From: a virus
Length of the DNA stretch: 21,393 nt
IMG/VR virus record: IMGVR_UViG_3300032770_000098
Span: 1-21,393 of that record
Direction: 5' to 3' (one strand)
The position numbers were made by a program, and so were the translations under genes. The number at the start of each line of letters is the position of its first letter. The stretch's first letter is position 1. The notes beneath the pieces are model-generated. The model was not told the DNA's origin. It saw only the letters and a program-made list of their open reading frames with translations, and searched no databases. Positions 12,830 to 19,462 of the stretch are shown here, in pieces.

Positions 12830-13147
12830 TCACTGCGCGCCCTGGTGCAGTCGCTCGCGCAGGAGATAGCCCTCCAACTGCCAGATCTTCTCACGGGCGT
12901 CGGCACGTGCGATCTTCCGGCCGATCTCCTCGTCGAAGTTCTCCGGGCTGGCTGCCGCCGACTGGCCGGTCACCGTGAAGCCGTTCTCCAGCAGCAGGCA
13001 GCAGACGGTCAGCGTGGTGCCCGGGAAGACGTGGTACATCTCGCCGGTGATCTTGTCGTCCAGGCTGGCAGGGGTGAGGCGCGGGGCGTTCAGCCTCTTC
13101 GCCTGAATCTCGCGCTCGATCTCCTGCTCGCCGTACTTCATGCTCAT
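12830..13147 (-). CDS. Gp49-like phage protein (Phage_gp49_66 family)
   Basis: A 105-aa protein with the clear signature of the Gp49-like family: RLNAPRLTPASLDDKITGE, then YHVFPGTTLTVCCLLLENGF, VTGQSAAASPENFDEEIGRK and EKIWQLEGYLLRERL. Length is as expected. The family is widespread in phages and its biochemical role is not established. The ATG at 13147 has GGAGG 5 nt upstream; a second Met three codons in is less well placed. It follows the 63-aa gene by 25 nt. Confidence 0.92.
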   Translation of the reverse strand: MSMKYGEQEIEREIQAKRLNAPRLTPASLDDKITGEMYHVFPGTTLTVCCLLLENGFTVTGQSAAASPENFDEEIGRKIARADAREKIWQLEGYLLRERLHQGAQ

Positions 13148-13172
13148 GCTGTCCTCCGGGGTGGCAGGTATG

Positions 13173-13364
13173 TCACATGCCGTCGTTGTCAGCGTCACCA
13201 GGGGTGGCGCGCTCGTTCGCCTGCTTACTCGGGCCCGCCGAGGCGCCCGTGCCCGGCATCGCACCCGACCCCCGGACATGCTTCCCAACCCGCGCGGAAT
13301 TGTCGGACGGGCCATGCCCCGGAACCGTGGACGGCTCATGCCTGCCACTGTCACCGATCGCCAT
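13173..13364 (-). CDS. 63-aa Gly/Ser-rich hypothetical protein
   Basis: A 63-aa low-complexity protein rich in Gly, Ser, Pro and charged residues (SGRHEPSTVPGHGPSDNSAR, then a SGAMPGTGASAGPSKQANER segment), ending GDADNDGM. It is probably disordered. AGGAGG lies 6 nt before the ATG at 13364, which overlaps the stop of the preceding gene. The acidic DNDG ending also occurs in the upstream protein (GDNDGP), hinting at related linear motifs. Function unknown. Confidence 0.65.
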   Translation of the reverse strand: MAIGDSGRHEPSTVPGHGPSDNSARVGKHVRGSGAMPGTGASAGPSKQANERATPGDADNDGM

Positions 13365-13624
13365 CATCTGCCTCCTGGGAGCGGGCCGGGCATCCCCGGC
13401 ATGCCGTAACTGGACCGGCCCAGCGGGCCGTCATTGTCGCCGTCCCGCATGTCATCCGACAGCGGCGGCGCGGGCGGCTGCGGGGCATCCCGGAACCGGG
13501 GCGGCCGGAAACTGGACTGCGGCACCGTCACATGAGGACCCGCAGCGTCCCGGTGCCGGTCCATCGCCGCCGTGTTGTCCCGGATACAGGCGTTCGGGTC
13601 CACGGACGTGACCGTCTTAGCCAT
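13364..13624 (-). CDS. 86-aa proline-rich hypothetical protein
   Basis: An 86-aa protein with Pro-rich, apparently disordered sequence (SSFRPPRFRDAPQPPAPP) and a Met/Gly/Pro tail (YGMPGMPGPLPGGR). The start ATG at 13624 overlaps the TGA of the previous gene (GTGATG), with AAGGGGAAG upstream; GTG 13627 is possible. The start and stop overlaps on both sides place it in the portal-to-Gp49 operon. No domain is recognisable. Confidence 0.65.
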   Translation of the reverse strand: MAKTVTSVDPNACIRDNTAAMDRHRDAAGPHVTVPQSSFRPPRFRDAPQPPAPPLSDDMRDGDNDGPLGRSSYGMPGMPGPLPGGR

Positions 13625-13908
13625 CACTTCCCCTTCGCCGCACTGCGGCCCTTAGCCGCGGGCTTGCCGTCCACGGCCACATTCGGGTACTTCTTCCGCA
13701 CCGCAGCCTTCACCTTCGCCTGCTCCGCCGGGGTCGCGCTCTGCGCCGCCCGGGACAGTGCGTTCCGGGCACGCCCCGGCGTGTCAATCGGGTAAGCATC
13801 CTTCCCGCCGGGACCACCGCCGGGCAGCGCAAAGTCACCCTTCGGGATCGGCTTCCCGCCGGCCATGCGCCGCCCGTTCTTCTGGGTCAGCTTCGATGAC
13901 TTAGCCAT
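13624..13908 (-). CDS. DUF6582-like protein
   Basis: A 94-aa basic protein. The core (GDFALPGG, then DAYPIDTPGRARNALSRAAQ and TPAEQAKVKAAVRKKYP, about residues 24-75) matches the short domain seen in many phage proteins beside portal or protease genes, in which 'YPI...ARNAL.R..Q..tp.e...v...v...yP' is conserved. The tails at both ends are Lys/Ala-rich, suggesting nucleic-acid or scaffold contact. The ATG has AGGAG 8 nt upstream and directly follows the portal stop. Role unknown; it probably acts in head assembly. Confidence 0.8.
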   Translation of the reverse strand: MAKSSKLTQKNGRRMAGGKPIPKGDFALPGGGPGGKDAYPIDTPGRARNALSRAAQSATPAEQAKVKAAVRKKYPNVAVDGKPAAKGRSAAKGK

Positions 13909-13919
13909 CCGCCCCGCTC

Positions 13920-15635
13920 CTAATCGTCGATAGCGCCGGTCTCGGGAAGCTGTGCAGCCGACGGCGCGTGCTCCGCCTCGGCGAGTTCTTCCACGTCCTC
14001 CGACAGTGGCTCACCTGGCTGCGGGGACAGTGCAATCCGCGCCCGCCCCAGCAAGGTCGTGCCCAGCTCCGCGTACAGCATCCGGACTTCCTGCTTGACC
14101 TCTTCATCGGTCCAGTCCGGGTGAATGATCCGTACCAGCGTCTCTTTCGACGCTGCCTCAGCCTGCGCGATTGCGTTCGCGGTCTGCGCGAGCTCCAACG
14201 GGTCCTCGCTGATCGTCTCCGGGAACTCCGCTTCCGGCCGCTCCGGTGTCACCGAGTTGTCGTAGAACACGGACTGCTTGACTGCCAGCCAGCCGTACAG
14301 GATGTCCCGGATCGCAGGCCGCCAGTACAGGACCTTCTTATCCCTGGTGACCAGCGTTTTCCGTTCCCGCGCCCGGATCTCCGTCGCGGTCATCGCCGCA
14401 CCCTGGGAGTCGTACTCCCCGAACGTCTGGCCGGAGTAGCCGGCGCCCTGAACGATGCGGTTGATCAGCTCCCCCGCCGTCGCCTGATGCTCGGCGTAGC
14501 GGATATTGAACTGGTTCGCCATGATGTCGCCGGTCCCGCCAGCGGACGTCATCATGCCGATCGGTGAGTACACCTCGCGGTCCGGGTCAAACACGGCACC
14601 CTTACCGCGGCCGATGTTGTCCAGGTACTGCTGCGGCACGATCAGCCGGGCTTTCGCGAGCTGCAGGTCACGCATCCACGAGCTGTAGGTCTCGTCGAGA
14701 GCGTCCATCAGGACCTCGGTCCCCGAATAGTCGCTGCGCCCGATCGGGGCGACCGCAGGGCCGAGGTCCCGCCAGATCTTGTTGGGCAGCATGTTCGGGA
14801 TGTAGACGACCGTCGAAGCGTCCTGCGGCATGTCCGGGAACGTGATCGCATTCCCCTCGGACAGGTACTGCGCGAACGACGCTGTTTCCGGGAAGTCTGT
14901 CAGCGGGTAAATCCGGCCAAGGTCCGTCTGGTCACCGACGTAGACGGCGTGGTAGATGGCGTTCTGGCCGGGGGCGTGCATCTCCAGATGCCGCACCACT
15001 TCGGCGCCGTCGTCGCTGATGATGCGCCAGAACGTGACCGCCATCAGCTTCCCGTAGGAGAACAGCGGCACCGCCGCGTCGGCGGGTACCACGTCAAGCA
15101 TCGGCTCATCCGACACGTCCGTGTCCCACACAACGCGGACGAACACGCCACCGAGCGCGCTGCCGGTCTCCGCCGCCTCCAGCAGCTTCGCGTGCGTGTT
15201 ATCGCCCATCAGGTCATCAAGCGCCGCCTGATTGCCCGGGTTGCTCGCGGTGATCACGGGAGGGCGGGAGAACAGCAGGTCCGACGACGTGGAGGCGATG
15301 TCCGACGCTATAGGGACATGTACCTTTTTTCGCTTTTCGCCCGGAGGGGTCGGTTGGCCCCAAAATGTCCGAGTTACTGAGCCGAGCAAACCGCCGCGAA
15401 ACTGACCGGGGCGCGGCATCGGAAGGCCCGGCTCACCCGTCGTCGCGAAGTATGCGCGCCCAACCGGACTATTCGCCCCAAGGTTATAAAACACCCATTG
15501 CAGCTTAGTCGGGTCACCTGACCAGAAAGCATCCCAAATACGCCATTGATACGTAATAGGGTTGAATTCGGGCGGGGGCCACGGCCTCGAGGCCGTGGGC
15601 ATGAGCATGCGGAGCCTGTTATCGGCGATGGGCAT
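13920..15635 (-). CDS. Portal protein
   Basis: About 571 aa, the dodecameric ring through which DNA enters the head. It has the layout of SPP1-like portals: VHVPIASDIASTSSDLLFSR early, the stem/crown segment LMDALDETYSSWMRDLQLAK, then NRIVQGAGYSGQTFGEYDSQ, TATEIRARERKTLVTRDKK, and an acidic C-terminus. Position between terminase and minor capsid genes is canonical. The start is uncertain: the frame is open from 15710 (GTG), and Met codons at 15635 and about 15602 lie in a duplicated segment, none with a strong ribosome site. Codon use in about 15305-15570 is AT-richer than in the rest of the gene. Confidence 0.9.
   Translation of the reverse strand: MPIADNRLRMLMPTASRPWPPPEFNPITYQWRIWDAFWSGDPTKLQWVFYNLGANSPVGRAYFATTGEPGLPMPRPGQFRGGLLGSVTRTFWGQPTPPGEKRKKVHVPIASDIASTSSDLLFSRPPVITASNPGNQAALDDLMGDNTHAKLLEAAETGSALGGVFVRVVWDTDVSDEPMLDVVPADAAVPLFSYGKLMAVTFWRIISDDGAEVVRHLEMHAPGQNAIYHAVYVGDQTDLGRIYPLTDFPETASFAQYLSEGNAITFPDMPQDASTVVYIPNMLPNKIWRDLGPAVAPIGRSDYSGTEVLMDALDETYSSWMRDLQLAKARLIVPQQYLDNIGRGKGAVFDPDREVYSPIGMMTSAGGTGDIMANQFNIRYAEHQATAGELINRIVQGAGYSGQTFGEYDSQGAAMTATEIRARERKTLVTRDKKVLYWRPAIRDILYGWLAVKQSVFYDNSVTPERPEAEFPETISEDPLELAQTANAIAQAEAASKETLVRIIHPDWTDEEVKQEVRMLYAELGTTLLGRARIALSPQPGEPLSEDVEELAEAEHAPSAAQLPETGAIDD
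15579..15598. repeat. 20-bp perfect palindrome in portal 5' region
   Basis: A perfect inverted repeat with no loop (CCACGGCCTC / GAGGCCGTGG) lies within the portal coding sequence (PTASRPW region). It may be chance in GC-rich DNA, a protein-binding site, or a scar at the edge of the AT-richer portal segment. Confidence 0.5.
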
Positions 15636-15733
15636 GCTCAAATGCGGAGCACCCCCGATCACGCTGCCGGCAACTCCGACATCAGCTTGTTGCCTTTGCG
15701 GACGTTGCACCAGCCATGCGACGGCCGCACGTT

Positions 15734-15763
15734 GCTGTAGGCATGCAGGCCGCCGCGCGTCAA
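15734..15763 (-). promoter_or_regulatory. Weak candidate promoter upstream of portal
   Basis: On the minus strand TTGACG (15758-15763) is 18 bp from TACAGC (15734-15739). The -35 is good but the -10 lacks the final T. It lies in the 128-nt gap between the 41-aa gene and the portal start. Confidence 0.25.
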
Positions 15764-15889
15764 CTAGCGGGTGGGTATGACAGCGCCTCGCAACTCACCT
15801 TCGCAGTGAACGCACATCCACCCGATGCGGTAGTCGTAGCAGCGCAGGTCGATAGCGCAGACGAATCTCGTGCAGCGCGGGCATCTCAC
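15764..15889 (-). CDS. 41-aa zinc-ribbon microprotein
   Basis: A 41-aa protein (VRCPRCTRFVCAIDLRCYDY at the start) with six Cys: CPRC, then single C residues, then CVHC. The CPRC...CVHC pair is a standard zinc ribbon with a GWMCVHCEG knuckle. The GTG start overlaps the TGA of the previous gene (GTGA), indicating coupled translation. It is short but compositionally unlike chance frames. Function unknown; small zinc ribbons of this kind recur throughout this window. Confidence 0.75.
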   Translation of the reverse strand: MRCPRCTRFVCAIDLRCYDYRIGWMCVHCEGELRGAVIPTR

Positions 15890-16167
15890 AGGGCGGCTGT
15901 CCTGCGACGGCTGCCTTCACGCGGGTACCGTTCAACGCGGACGCCCTGCGCGACGGTCACCATGACCAGGCCATCCTCACCGGTCGTCACGGTCGCGACG
16001 ATCACTCCGTTGTGCAGGATGTCATGCACAGAGCATGGCTTCGCGTGATGCCGGTGCACTCCGCTCTTGTGCATCTCCGCCTCGGCGGCGGTGCCAGCGT
16101 CCTGGACTTGCCGGTGTTTTGCCGCTGTGCGCTGGGGTGTTTCTTTCAGCCATTCCTGCTCGGTCAC
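15886..16167 (-). CDS. 93-aa hypothetical protein
   Basis: A 93-aa protein. The helical, charged N-terminus (EQEWLKETPQRTAAKHRQVQ) is followed by a His-rich part (KSGVHRHHAKPCSVHD) and a beta-rich end (NGVIVATVTTGEDGLVMVTV). The start is GTG 16167 with AGGAA 9 nt upstream. That ribosome site is inside the stem of a long hairpin (16173-16209) formed with the end of the previous gene, so translation is probably coupled. The stop overlaps the following zinc-ribbon gene. No family recognised. Confidence 0.7.
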   Translation of the reverse strand: MTEQEWLKETPQRTAAKHRQVQDAGTAAEAEMHKSGVHRHHAKPCSVHDILHNGVIVATVTTGEDGLVMVTVAQGVRVERYPREGSRRRTAAL

Positions 16168-16172
16168 CGTGT

Positions 16173-16209
16173 CAGTTCCTGCCGTTCAGTCCTGGTACGG
16201 CAGGAACTG
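16173..16209 (-). promoter_or_regulatory. 13-bp hairpin over a stop codon and the next ribosome site
   Basis: CAGTTCCTGCCGT (16173-16185) and ACGGCAGGAACTG (16197-16209) are exact complements around an 11-nt loop. The loop contains the stop codon of the 80-aa gene, and the arm facing the next gene contains its AGGA ribosome site. No U-run follows. Confidence 0.7.
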
Positions 16210-16428
16210 GAATGTCACCACGTCACCGTTGATGCTCGTCACGGCCCTGAGTCCGCGCCTCCGTGCGGTAACAGCAACATTGCCGCGAAAGGTGCCCGGG
16301 GAAACGTGAAAGTCCTCGCCGCGCTTGACCTGCCACACTGAGCCATTTGCCCATTCGTCCCACGGATAGATGCGGTTCTGGCCGCCAGTCCTGGAGGGGT
16401 GGGGCATTGCGTTGAGTTCGGTTGCCAT
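16186..16428 (-). CDS. 80-aa beta-rich hypothetical protein
   Basis: An 80-aa protein. After a polar N-terminus it has strands typical of a small barrel (NRIYPWDEWANGSVWQVKRG, then FRGNVAVTARRRGLRAVT and GDVVTFQFLPYQD). The ATG at 16428 is preferred because a TANNNT box (TACGCT) ends exactly 7 nt upstream, giving a leaderless start; a GTG at 16434 lies too close to that box. It therefore seems to be a minus-strand gene with its own promoter between terminase and portal. The sequence GEDFHVSPGTFRGNV suggests a small nucleic-acid-associated or structural domain, but I do not recognise the family. Confidence 0.72.
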   Translation of the reverse strand: MATELNAMPHPSRTGGQNRIYPWDEWANGSVWQVKRGEDFHVSPGTFRGNVAVTARRRGLRAVTSINGDVVTFQFLPYQD

Positions 16429-16433
16429 GATCA

Positions 16434-16452
16434 CTAGCGTATCGATAGCTAG
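16434..16452 (-). promoter_or_regulatory. -10 box with quasi-palindrome upstream of 16428 gene
   Basis: On the minus strand TACGCT (16436-16441) precedes the ATG by 7 nt. The same DNA forms CTAGC-(G)-TATCGATA-GCTAG, an inverted repeat with one extra base. A CTGACA (16462-16467) lies 20 bp upstream, long for a spacer. A regulated leaderless promoter is plausible. Confidence 0.45.
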
Positions 16453-16473
16453 CGCATGGCGTGTCAGTGCGAC

Positions 16474-16929
16474 CTACGACGGGATAATGCCATTGCCCAT
16501 CGCCCAGGCCCGCTGGTGTGACTTGCGGCAGAACAGGTACCGCCAGGTCCCGTCCTCACCCTCGATGGCGTGCTCGTGCCGGTAGAGCCCTGGCCACCGG
16601 CAGTCCCCGTGCGCGCAGCCGAGCGGCCGGAGTCCCTTGCGGGCGCACATCCGGCCGTGGAGCGCGCGGGCCAGCCTTGCCAGCGGATGCCCCCGCCGTT
16701 GCCGTTCCCGCGGCGCGCGGGTGATGGTGACGCTCGGGCGGTCGTGGCCGGTGCCGCAGCCGGGGCAGACCTCCAGCACGTTCACGACCGGCCCTGCCGT
16801 GGTGCCGGCGTGGAGGGGGATGCGGAGACGGGTGGGGGTGCCGCAGGTGGCGCACCAGCAGTGGTACTCGGGCTCGCCGGCGACGATTGTTACTCGCCGG
16901 TACGAGTGCGACCTGCGCAAACGCGGCAC
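16474..16929 (-). CDS. Multi-zinc-knuckle protein after terminase
   Basis: A 151-aa protein with three cysteine groups: CWCATC (C24, C26, C29), CPGC (C55, C58), and a C-terminal set C95, C105, C110, C134 with H120, H138 (GCAHGDC, then FCRKSHQRAW). The first two make a zinc ribbon; the third looks like a second zinc site. The middle is very Arg-rich (RAPRERQRRGHPLARLARAL), suggesting nucleic-acid binding. It begins with GTG 22 nt after the terminase stop. An HNH nuclease was considered because of the Cys/His content beside terminase, but no clear HNH triad is visible. Function unknown. Confidence 0.78.
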   Translation of the reverse strand: MPRLRRSHSYRRVTIVAGEPEYHCWCATCGTPTRLRIPLHAGTTAGPVVNVLEVCPGCGTGHDRPSVTITRAPRERQRRGHPLARLARALHGRMCARKGLRPLGCAHGDCRWPGLYRHEHAIEGEDGTWRYLFCRKSHQRAWAMGNGIIPS

Positions 16930-16950
16930 CTCTACTCGCCAGTAACCATC

Positions 16951-18249
16951 TCACGCCGCCGCCGCGAGCTGAACCTGCGAATACCAGAGCCCCTGCGACG
17001 ACTTCGTGACATACCGGCCAGCGTCAAGCGAATGGTCATCCGCCTTGACCGGCTTGTCCTCGCCGAGCAGCGCGGCCCGGTCATCCCACGAGTACCCGCC
17101 GATCTCATCAATCCACCCCTGGCAGGACCGGCTGACCTTCAGCAGCCGCCTAGCGAGCAGCGAGGAGACGAGCCGGATGCCGTCGAGGACGGAGTTGTCG
17201 GCGTCGGCGACGTTCCACCCGTCCTGATGGCATTGCACCTTCAGGCTCGCCGCGGAGGGGTCAATGATCAGGTACTGCGGGACCGGCCCGTGGAGGCGGG
17301 TACCGGGGAAACGGACGGTGGTGAGCCATTCCCGCAGCTTCCCGGACAGTTCCACGTCGGTGAGCTGCCGGTGCCGCTGCCGGGAATCCCACCGCCATTC
17401 GTCGACGAGGTACAGGCATGGCAGGGTTCCGTCCTCGCCGCCGCCGCGATTGGCGAGGCCGAGCAGCAGCGCGGCGGTGGGATTGCTGGTCCCGTAGTCG
17501 AGGCCGATCCCCAGCCATGACGTGATCGGCGGGATGATGTCGACGACATGCACGTCCGGGTCCCACATGTCATAGATGGCCCCTTCGGCGGCGCACCATT
17601 CGCCGAGGACGCGGCGCCGGTACCAGAGGCCCACATTCTCAGCCTTGATGCTGTCCTTGTACGCCTCATCCAGGGACGGGTTGTCGTCGAGGATGAAGTG
17701 CCAGTGCCGCAGATCCAGCTCATGCTCACGGAGCAGGTAGTTGCGGCGGAGCCAGTGGGCCGGGTTGTCCGGGTTGGTGGTGGCGAACAGTTTCGCGCCC
17801 GGCACGGACATGCGGGCCAGGAGCTGCGAGAAGAACTCCTCGCTGACCAGGGACGCCTCATCGACGTAGGCGCCTGCGCAGGTCAGGCCACGGAGGCGCG
17901 TCTCAGAGCGCACGTCGTTCGCGCCGATCACCCACACGCGGCGCCCCAGGATCGTGCCGTACGCGGCGCCGGGCGTGTACCGGGTCTGGGTGGCCAGGTC
18001 CCCGAACACGGCGTAATCCTGAAGCGGGGAGAACACGTTCCGCATCGCCGTCTGGCTCGTCTTGGCGACCACGACGAGCTCACCACGTGGCGCTGACGCC
18101 ACGTAGATCAGCCAGCACAGCAGCGACGACACCGTTTTCCCGGACCGCACTGCACCAGCCCAGACGTTGATCCGCGAATCAGCCTCAGCGATGGAGCGGA
18201 TCTGCTTGCGGGACAGGAGCGCGGTCAGCCGGTCAGGGTTGACCGTCAT
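16951..18249 (-). CDS. terL: Terminase large subunit
   Basis: A 432-aa packaging motor: ATPase plus headful or cos nuclease. Walker A is GAVRSGKT (residues 32-39), Walker B AYVDEA (127-132), and the coupling motif ATTNP (156-160). The RNase H-like nuclease acidic residues are Asp251 in GLDYG, Asp330 in LIIDP and the DDHSLD cluster (404-409). All motifs are intact. The ATG at 18249 lies inside the end of the small-subunit gene (17-nt overlap); an upstream in-frame start at 18276 is less likely. It works with the small subunit and docks on the portal. Headful versus cos packaging cannot be read from the sequence. Confidence 0.95.
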   Translation of the reverse strand: MTVNPDRLTALLSRKQIRSIAEADSRINVWAGAVRSGKTVSSLLCWLIYVASAPRGELVVVAKTSQTAMRNVFSPLQDYAVFGDLATQTRYTPGAAYGTILGRRVWVIGANDVRSETRLRGLTCAGAYVDEASLVSEEFFSQLLARMSVPGAKLFATTNPDNPAHWLRRNYLLREHELDLRHWHFILDDNPSLDEAYKDSIKAENVGLWYRRRVLGEWCAAEGAIYDMWDPDVHVVDIIPPITSWLGIGLDYGTSNPTAALLLGLANRGGGEDGTLPCLYLVDEWRWDSRQRHRQLTDVELSGKLREWLTTVRFPGTRLHGPVPQYLIIDPSAASLKVQCHQDGWNVADADNSVLDGIRLVSSLLARRLLKVSRSCQGWIDEIGGYSWDDRAALLGEDKPVKADDHSLDAGRYVTKSSQGLWYSQVQLAAAA

Positions 18250-18742
18250 CGCCGAGATTCCGTGCCGCCACGCCAAGCGCGTCGCTCAGGCTGCCGAGCA
18301 GGTTCTTCGCCTCTGCAGCGGAGTCGTCGCTGTCGTGCTGCTCAAGCCGGATGCTTTTGTCCACCGCGATACCCAGCGCCGTGAACCCGGCGCGCATCTC
18401 AGACAGTGGCGCCTCGTCCAGCGTCACGATCTCCGCACCCTCAGCCGTGGCGACAACCACCTGATGCTTACCCCAGATGCGCGTACGCACCCGCTGCGCA
18501 TCGTGCAGCAGATCCACCTTCAGCTGCGCCCGCAGCGCCTTGCAGTCCGCTTCATGCGCGCGTGTCGCGTTTTCCGTGGCTGACCGGTCAAAGGCGTTCG
18601 TGAGCCCGGCGGCTTTGGCGATGTTGGTGACGGAGCCGACGCTGATGCCGTGATCCCGGGCGATCTGGTTCCGTGCTTTCTGCCCTGCCTTGATGTCGGC
18701 TAGTACCGCGTTGCGTTTGCGGGGGCTCAGCGGTTTGGGCAT
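18233..18742 (-). CDS. terS: Terminase small subunit
   Basis: A 169-aa protein. The N-terminal helix-turn-helix (KARNQIARDHGISVGSVTNI, about residues 22-41) would recognise the packaging site. A long helical oligomerisation region follows (EADCKALRAQLKVDLLHDAQ, then LDEAPLSEMRAGFTALGIAV), with an acidic C-terminus. Size, domain order and overlap with the large subunit support the call. GAGGA lies 8 nt before the ATG, and a stronger AGGAGG is further upstream. The recognition site is often within or near this gene, but I cannot point to it. Confidence 0.9.
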   Translation of the reverse strand: MPKPLSPRKRNAVLADIKAGQKARNQIARDHGISVGSVTNIAKAAGLTNAFDRSATENATRAHEADCKALRAQLKVDLLHDAQRVRTRIWGKHQVVVATAEGAEIVTLDEAPLSEMRAGFTALGIAVDKSIRLEQHDSDDSAAEAKNLLGSLSDALGVAARNLGDDGQP

Positions 18743-18806
18743 GTGTGGTTGTCCTCGTCGTACTGGCAGCCTCCTGGGCCGCGCTGGAGTGAGGGGTCTT
18801 ACGGCG

Positions 18807-18905
18807 TCACCGGGGCCTCGTCAGATGCGCGGTGAGGATCAGGATTCCTGCGAAGCCGAGGATGGTGAGGCCGGAGATGACGGCGACGAGGGCAGCGTGA
18901 AGCAT
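18807..18905 (-). CDS. 32-aa single-pass membrane microprotein
   Basis: A 32-residue frame (MLHAALVAVISGLTILGFAG at the start) with one hydrophobic helix of about 23 residues and a short basic end (LTRPR). It lies between the regulator region and terminase small subunit, 64 nt before the latter. No strong ribosome site is seen, so it is a tentative gene. Hydrophobicity over nearly the whole frame makes chance less likely. Possible holin-like or membrane-regulator role; unproven. Confidence 0.45.
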   Translation of the reverse strand: MLHAALVAVISGLTILGFAGILILTAHLTRPR

Positions 18906-18965
18906 GACGGTACCGATCGGGTGAGGCTCGGGGAATGGCCGAATGGCCTGCTCAAAGCCTACCGG

Positions 18966-19157
18966 TCACGCTGCCTGCGGGTATATGGGGCGCATGTCAC
19001 AGCCGCATGACGATGACGCGCTCAGCAGGACAATCCCCGCGGCCTGTACGCGCACATGCGGGCACACCCAGCCGGTGATCCGCAGCGACGAGCCGAGCGC
19101 CTTGGGCTCACCGGCACACCCCGAGCCGGGGATGTCGCCTTCCGGGTGCTCGTGCAT
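18966..19157 (-). CDS. 63-aa hypothetical protein (strand not fully certain)
   Basis: A 63-aa protein with five Cys (SGCAGEPKALGSS, GWVCPHVRV, SSSCGCDMRP). GGAGTG lies 6-7 nt before the ATG, just after the stop of the HTH gene, which supports this strand. An opposite-strand frame starting at 18994 over the same DNA is also open and shows a similarly high share of G/C at third positions, so the coding strand should be treated as probable rather than certain. Function unknown. Confidence 0.5.
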   Translation of the reverse strand: MHEHPEGDIPGSGCAGEPKALGSSLRITGWVCPHVRVQAAGIVLLSASSSCGCDMRPIYPQAA

Positions 19158-19169
19158 CGCACTCACTCC

Positions 19170-19385
19170 TCAGGCCGCTGCCTCATCGCGGGCGTACCCA
19201 TGGAACTTGTGCTTGCACTTGGCGACGTCAAGGGCCCGGTACAGGGGCCAGCCGCGCTCATTCAGGCCCGCGCGCTCAAGGTGACCGCGGCGGTCCCACT
19301 TGCGGATCCGGTCGGGTTTCACGTCGGCGACTTCGGCCGCTTCGGCGGTGGTGAGAAGCATGTCCGGGCTCGTGATGACAACCAC
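19170..19385 (-). CDS. MerR/AlpA-like winged-helix DNA-binding protein
   Basis: A 71-aa protein with a MerR-type helix-turn-helix (LLTTAEAAEVADVKPDRIRK, then WDRRGHLERAGLNERGWPLY and ALDVAKCKHK). Such small proteins act as regulators or excisionase-like factors. The start is GTG 19385, with GGAGG 6 nt upstream. An in-frame ATG at 19445 also has a good GGAG site, but its extra 20 residues are encoded by the terminator hairpin and look non-conserved. It lies just before the packaging genes and may regulate late transcription (inference). Confidence 0.85.
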   Translation of the reverse strand: MVVITSPDMLLTTAEAAEVADVKPDRIRKWDRRGHLERAGLNERGWPLYRALDVAKCKHKFHGYARDEAAA

Positions 19386-19403
19386 GAAACACCTCCGGAC
19401 ACG

Positions 19404-19443
19404 CAAAAAGCCCCCCGTCGCGGCCGGCTTCCGCGCGGAGGGC
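19404..19443 (-). terminator. Strong intrinsic terminator in the leader of the HTH gene
   Basis: On the minus strand CCCTCCGCGCGG (19431-19442) pairs with CCGCGACGGGGGG (19411-19423), with one bulged A and a 7-nt loop, then TTTTT. It lies between a candidate promoter (19463-19491) and the HTH/terminase genes, so it may act as an attenuator or separate the modules. Confidence 0.75.
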
Positions 19444-19462
19444 ATAGTACTCCTGGGTCAGG

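Noticed and set aside
12845-13795. 316-aa plus-strand frame across the Gp49-like gene
   Set aside because: The Gp49-like protein on the opposite strand matches its family along its whole length; the plus-strand product is low-complexity.
13920-14107. Frameshifted or split portal gene suggested by an alternative frame at the 3' end
   Set aside because: The main portal frame is continuous to its TAG with a normal acidic C-terminus; the alternative frame is a shadow.
16474-16929. HNH endonuclease encoded next to terminase
   Set aside because: The protein is Cys/His-rich in the usual HNH position, but I cannot find an HNH catalytic triad; the residues fit zinc knuckles better.
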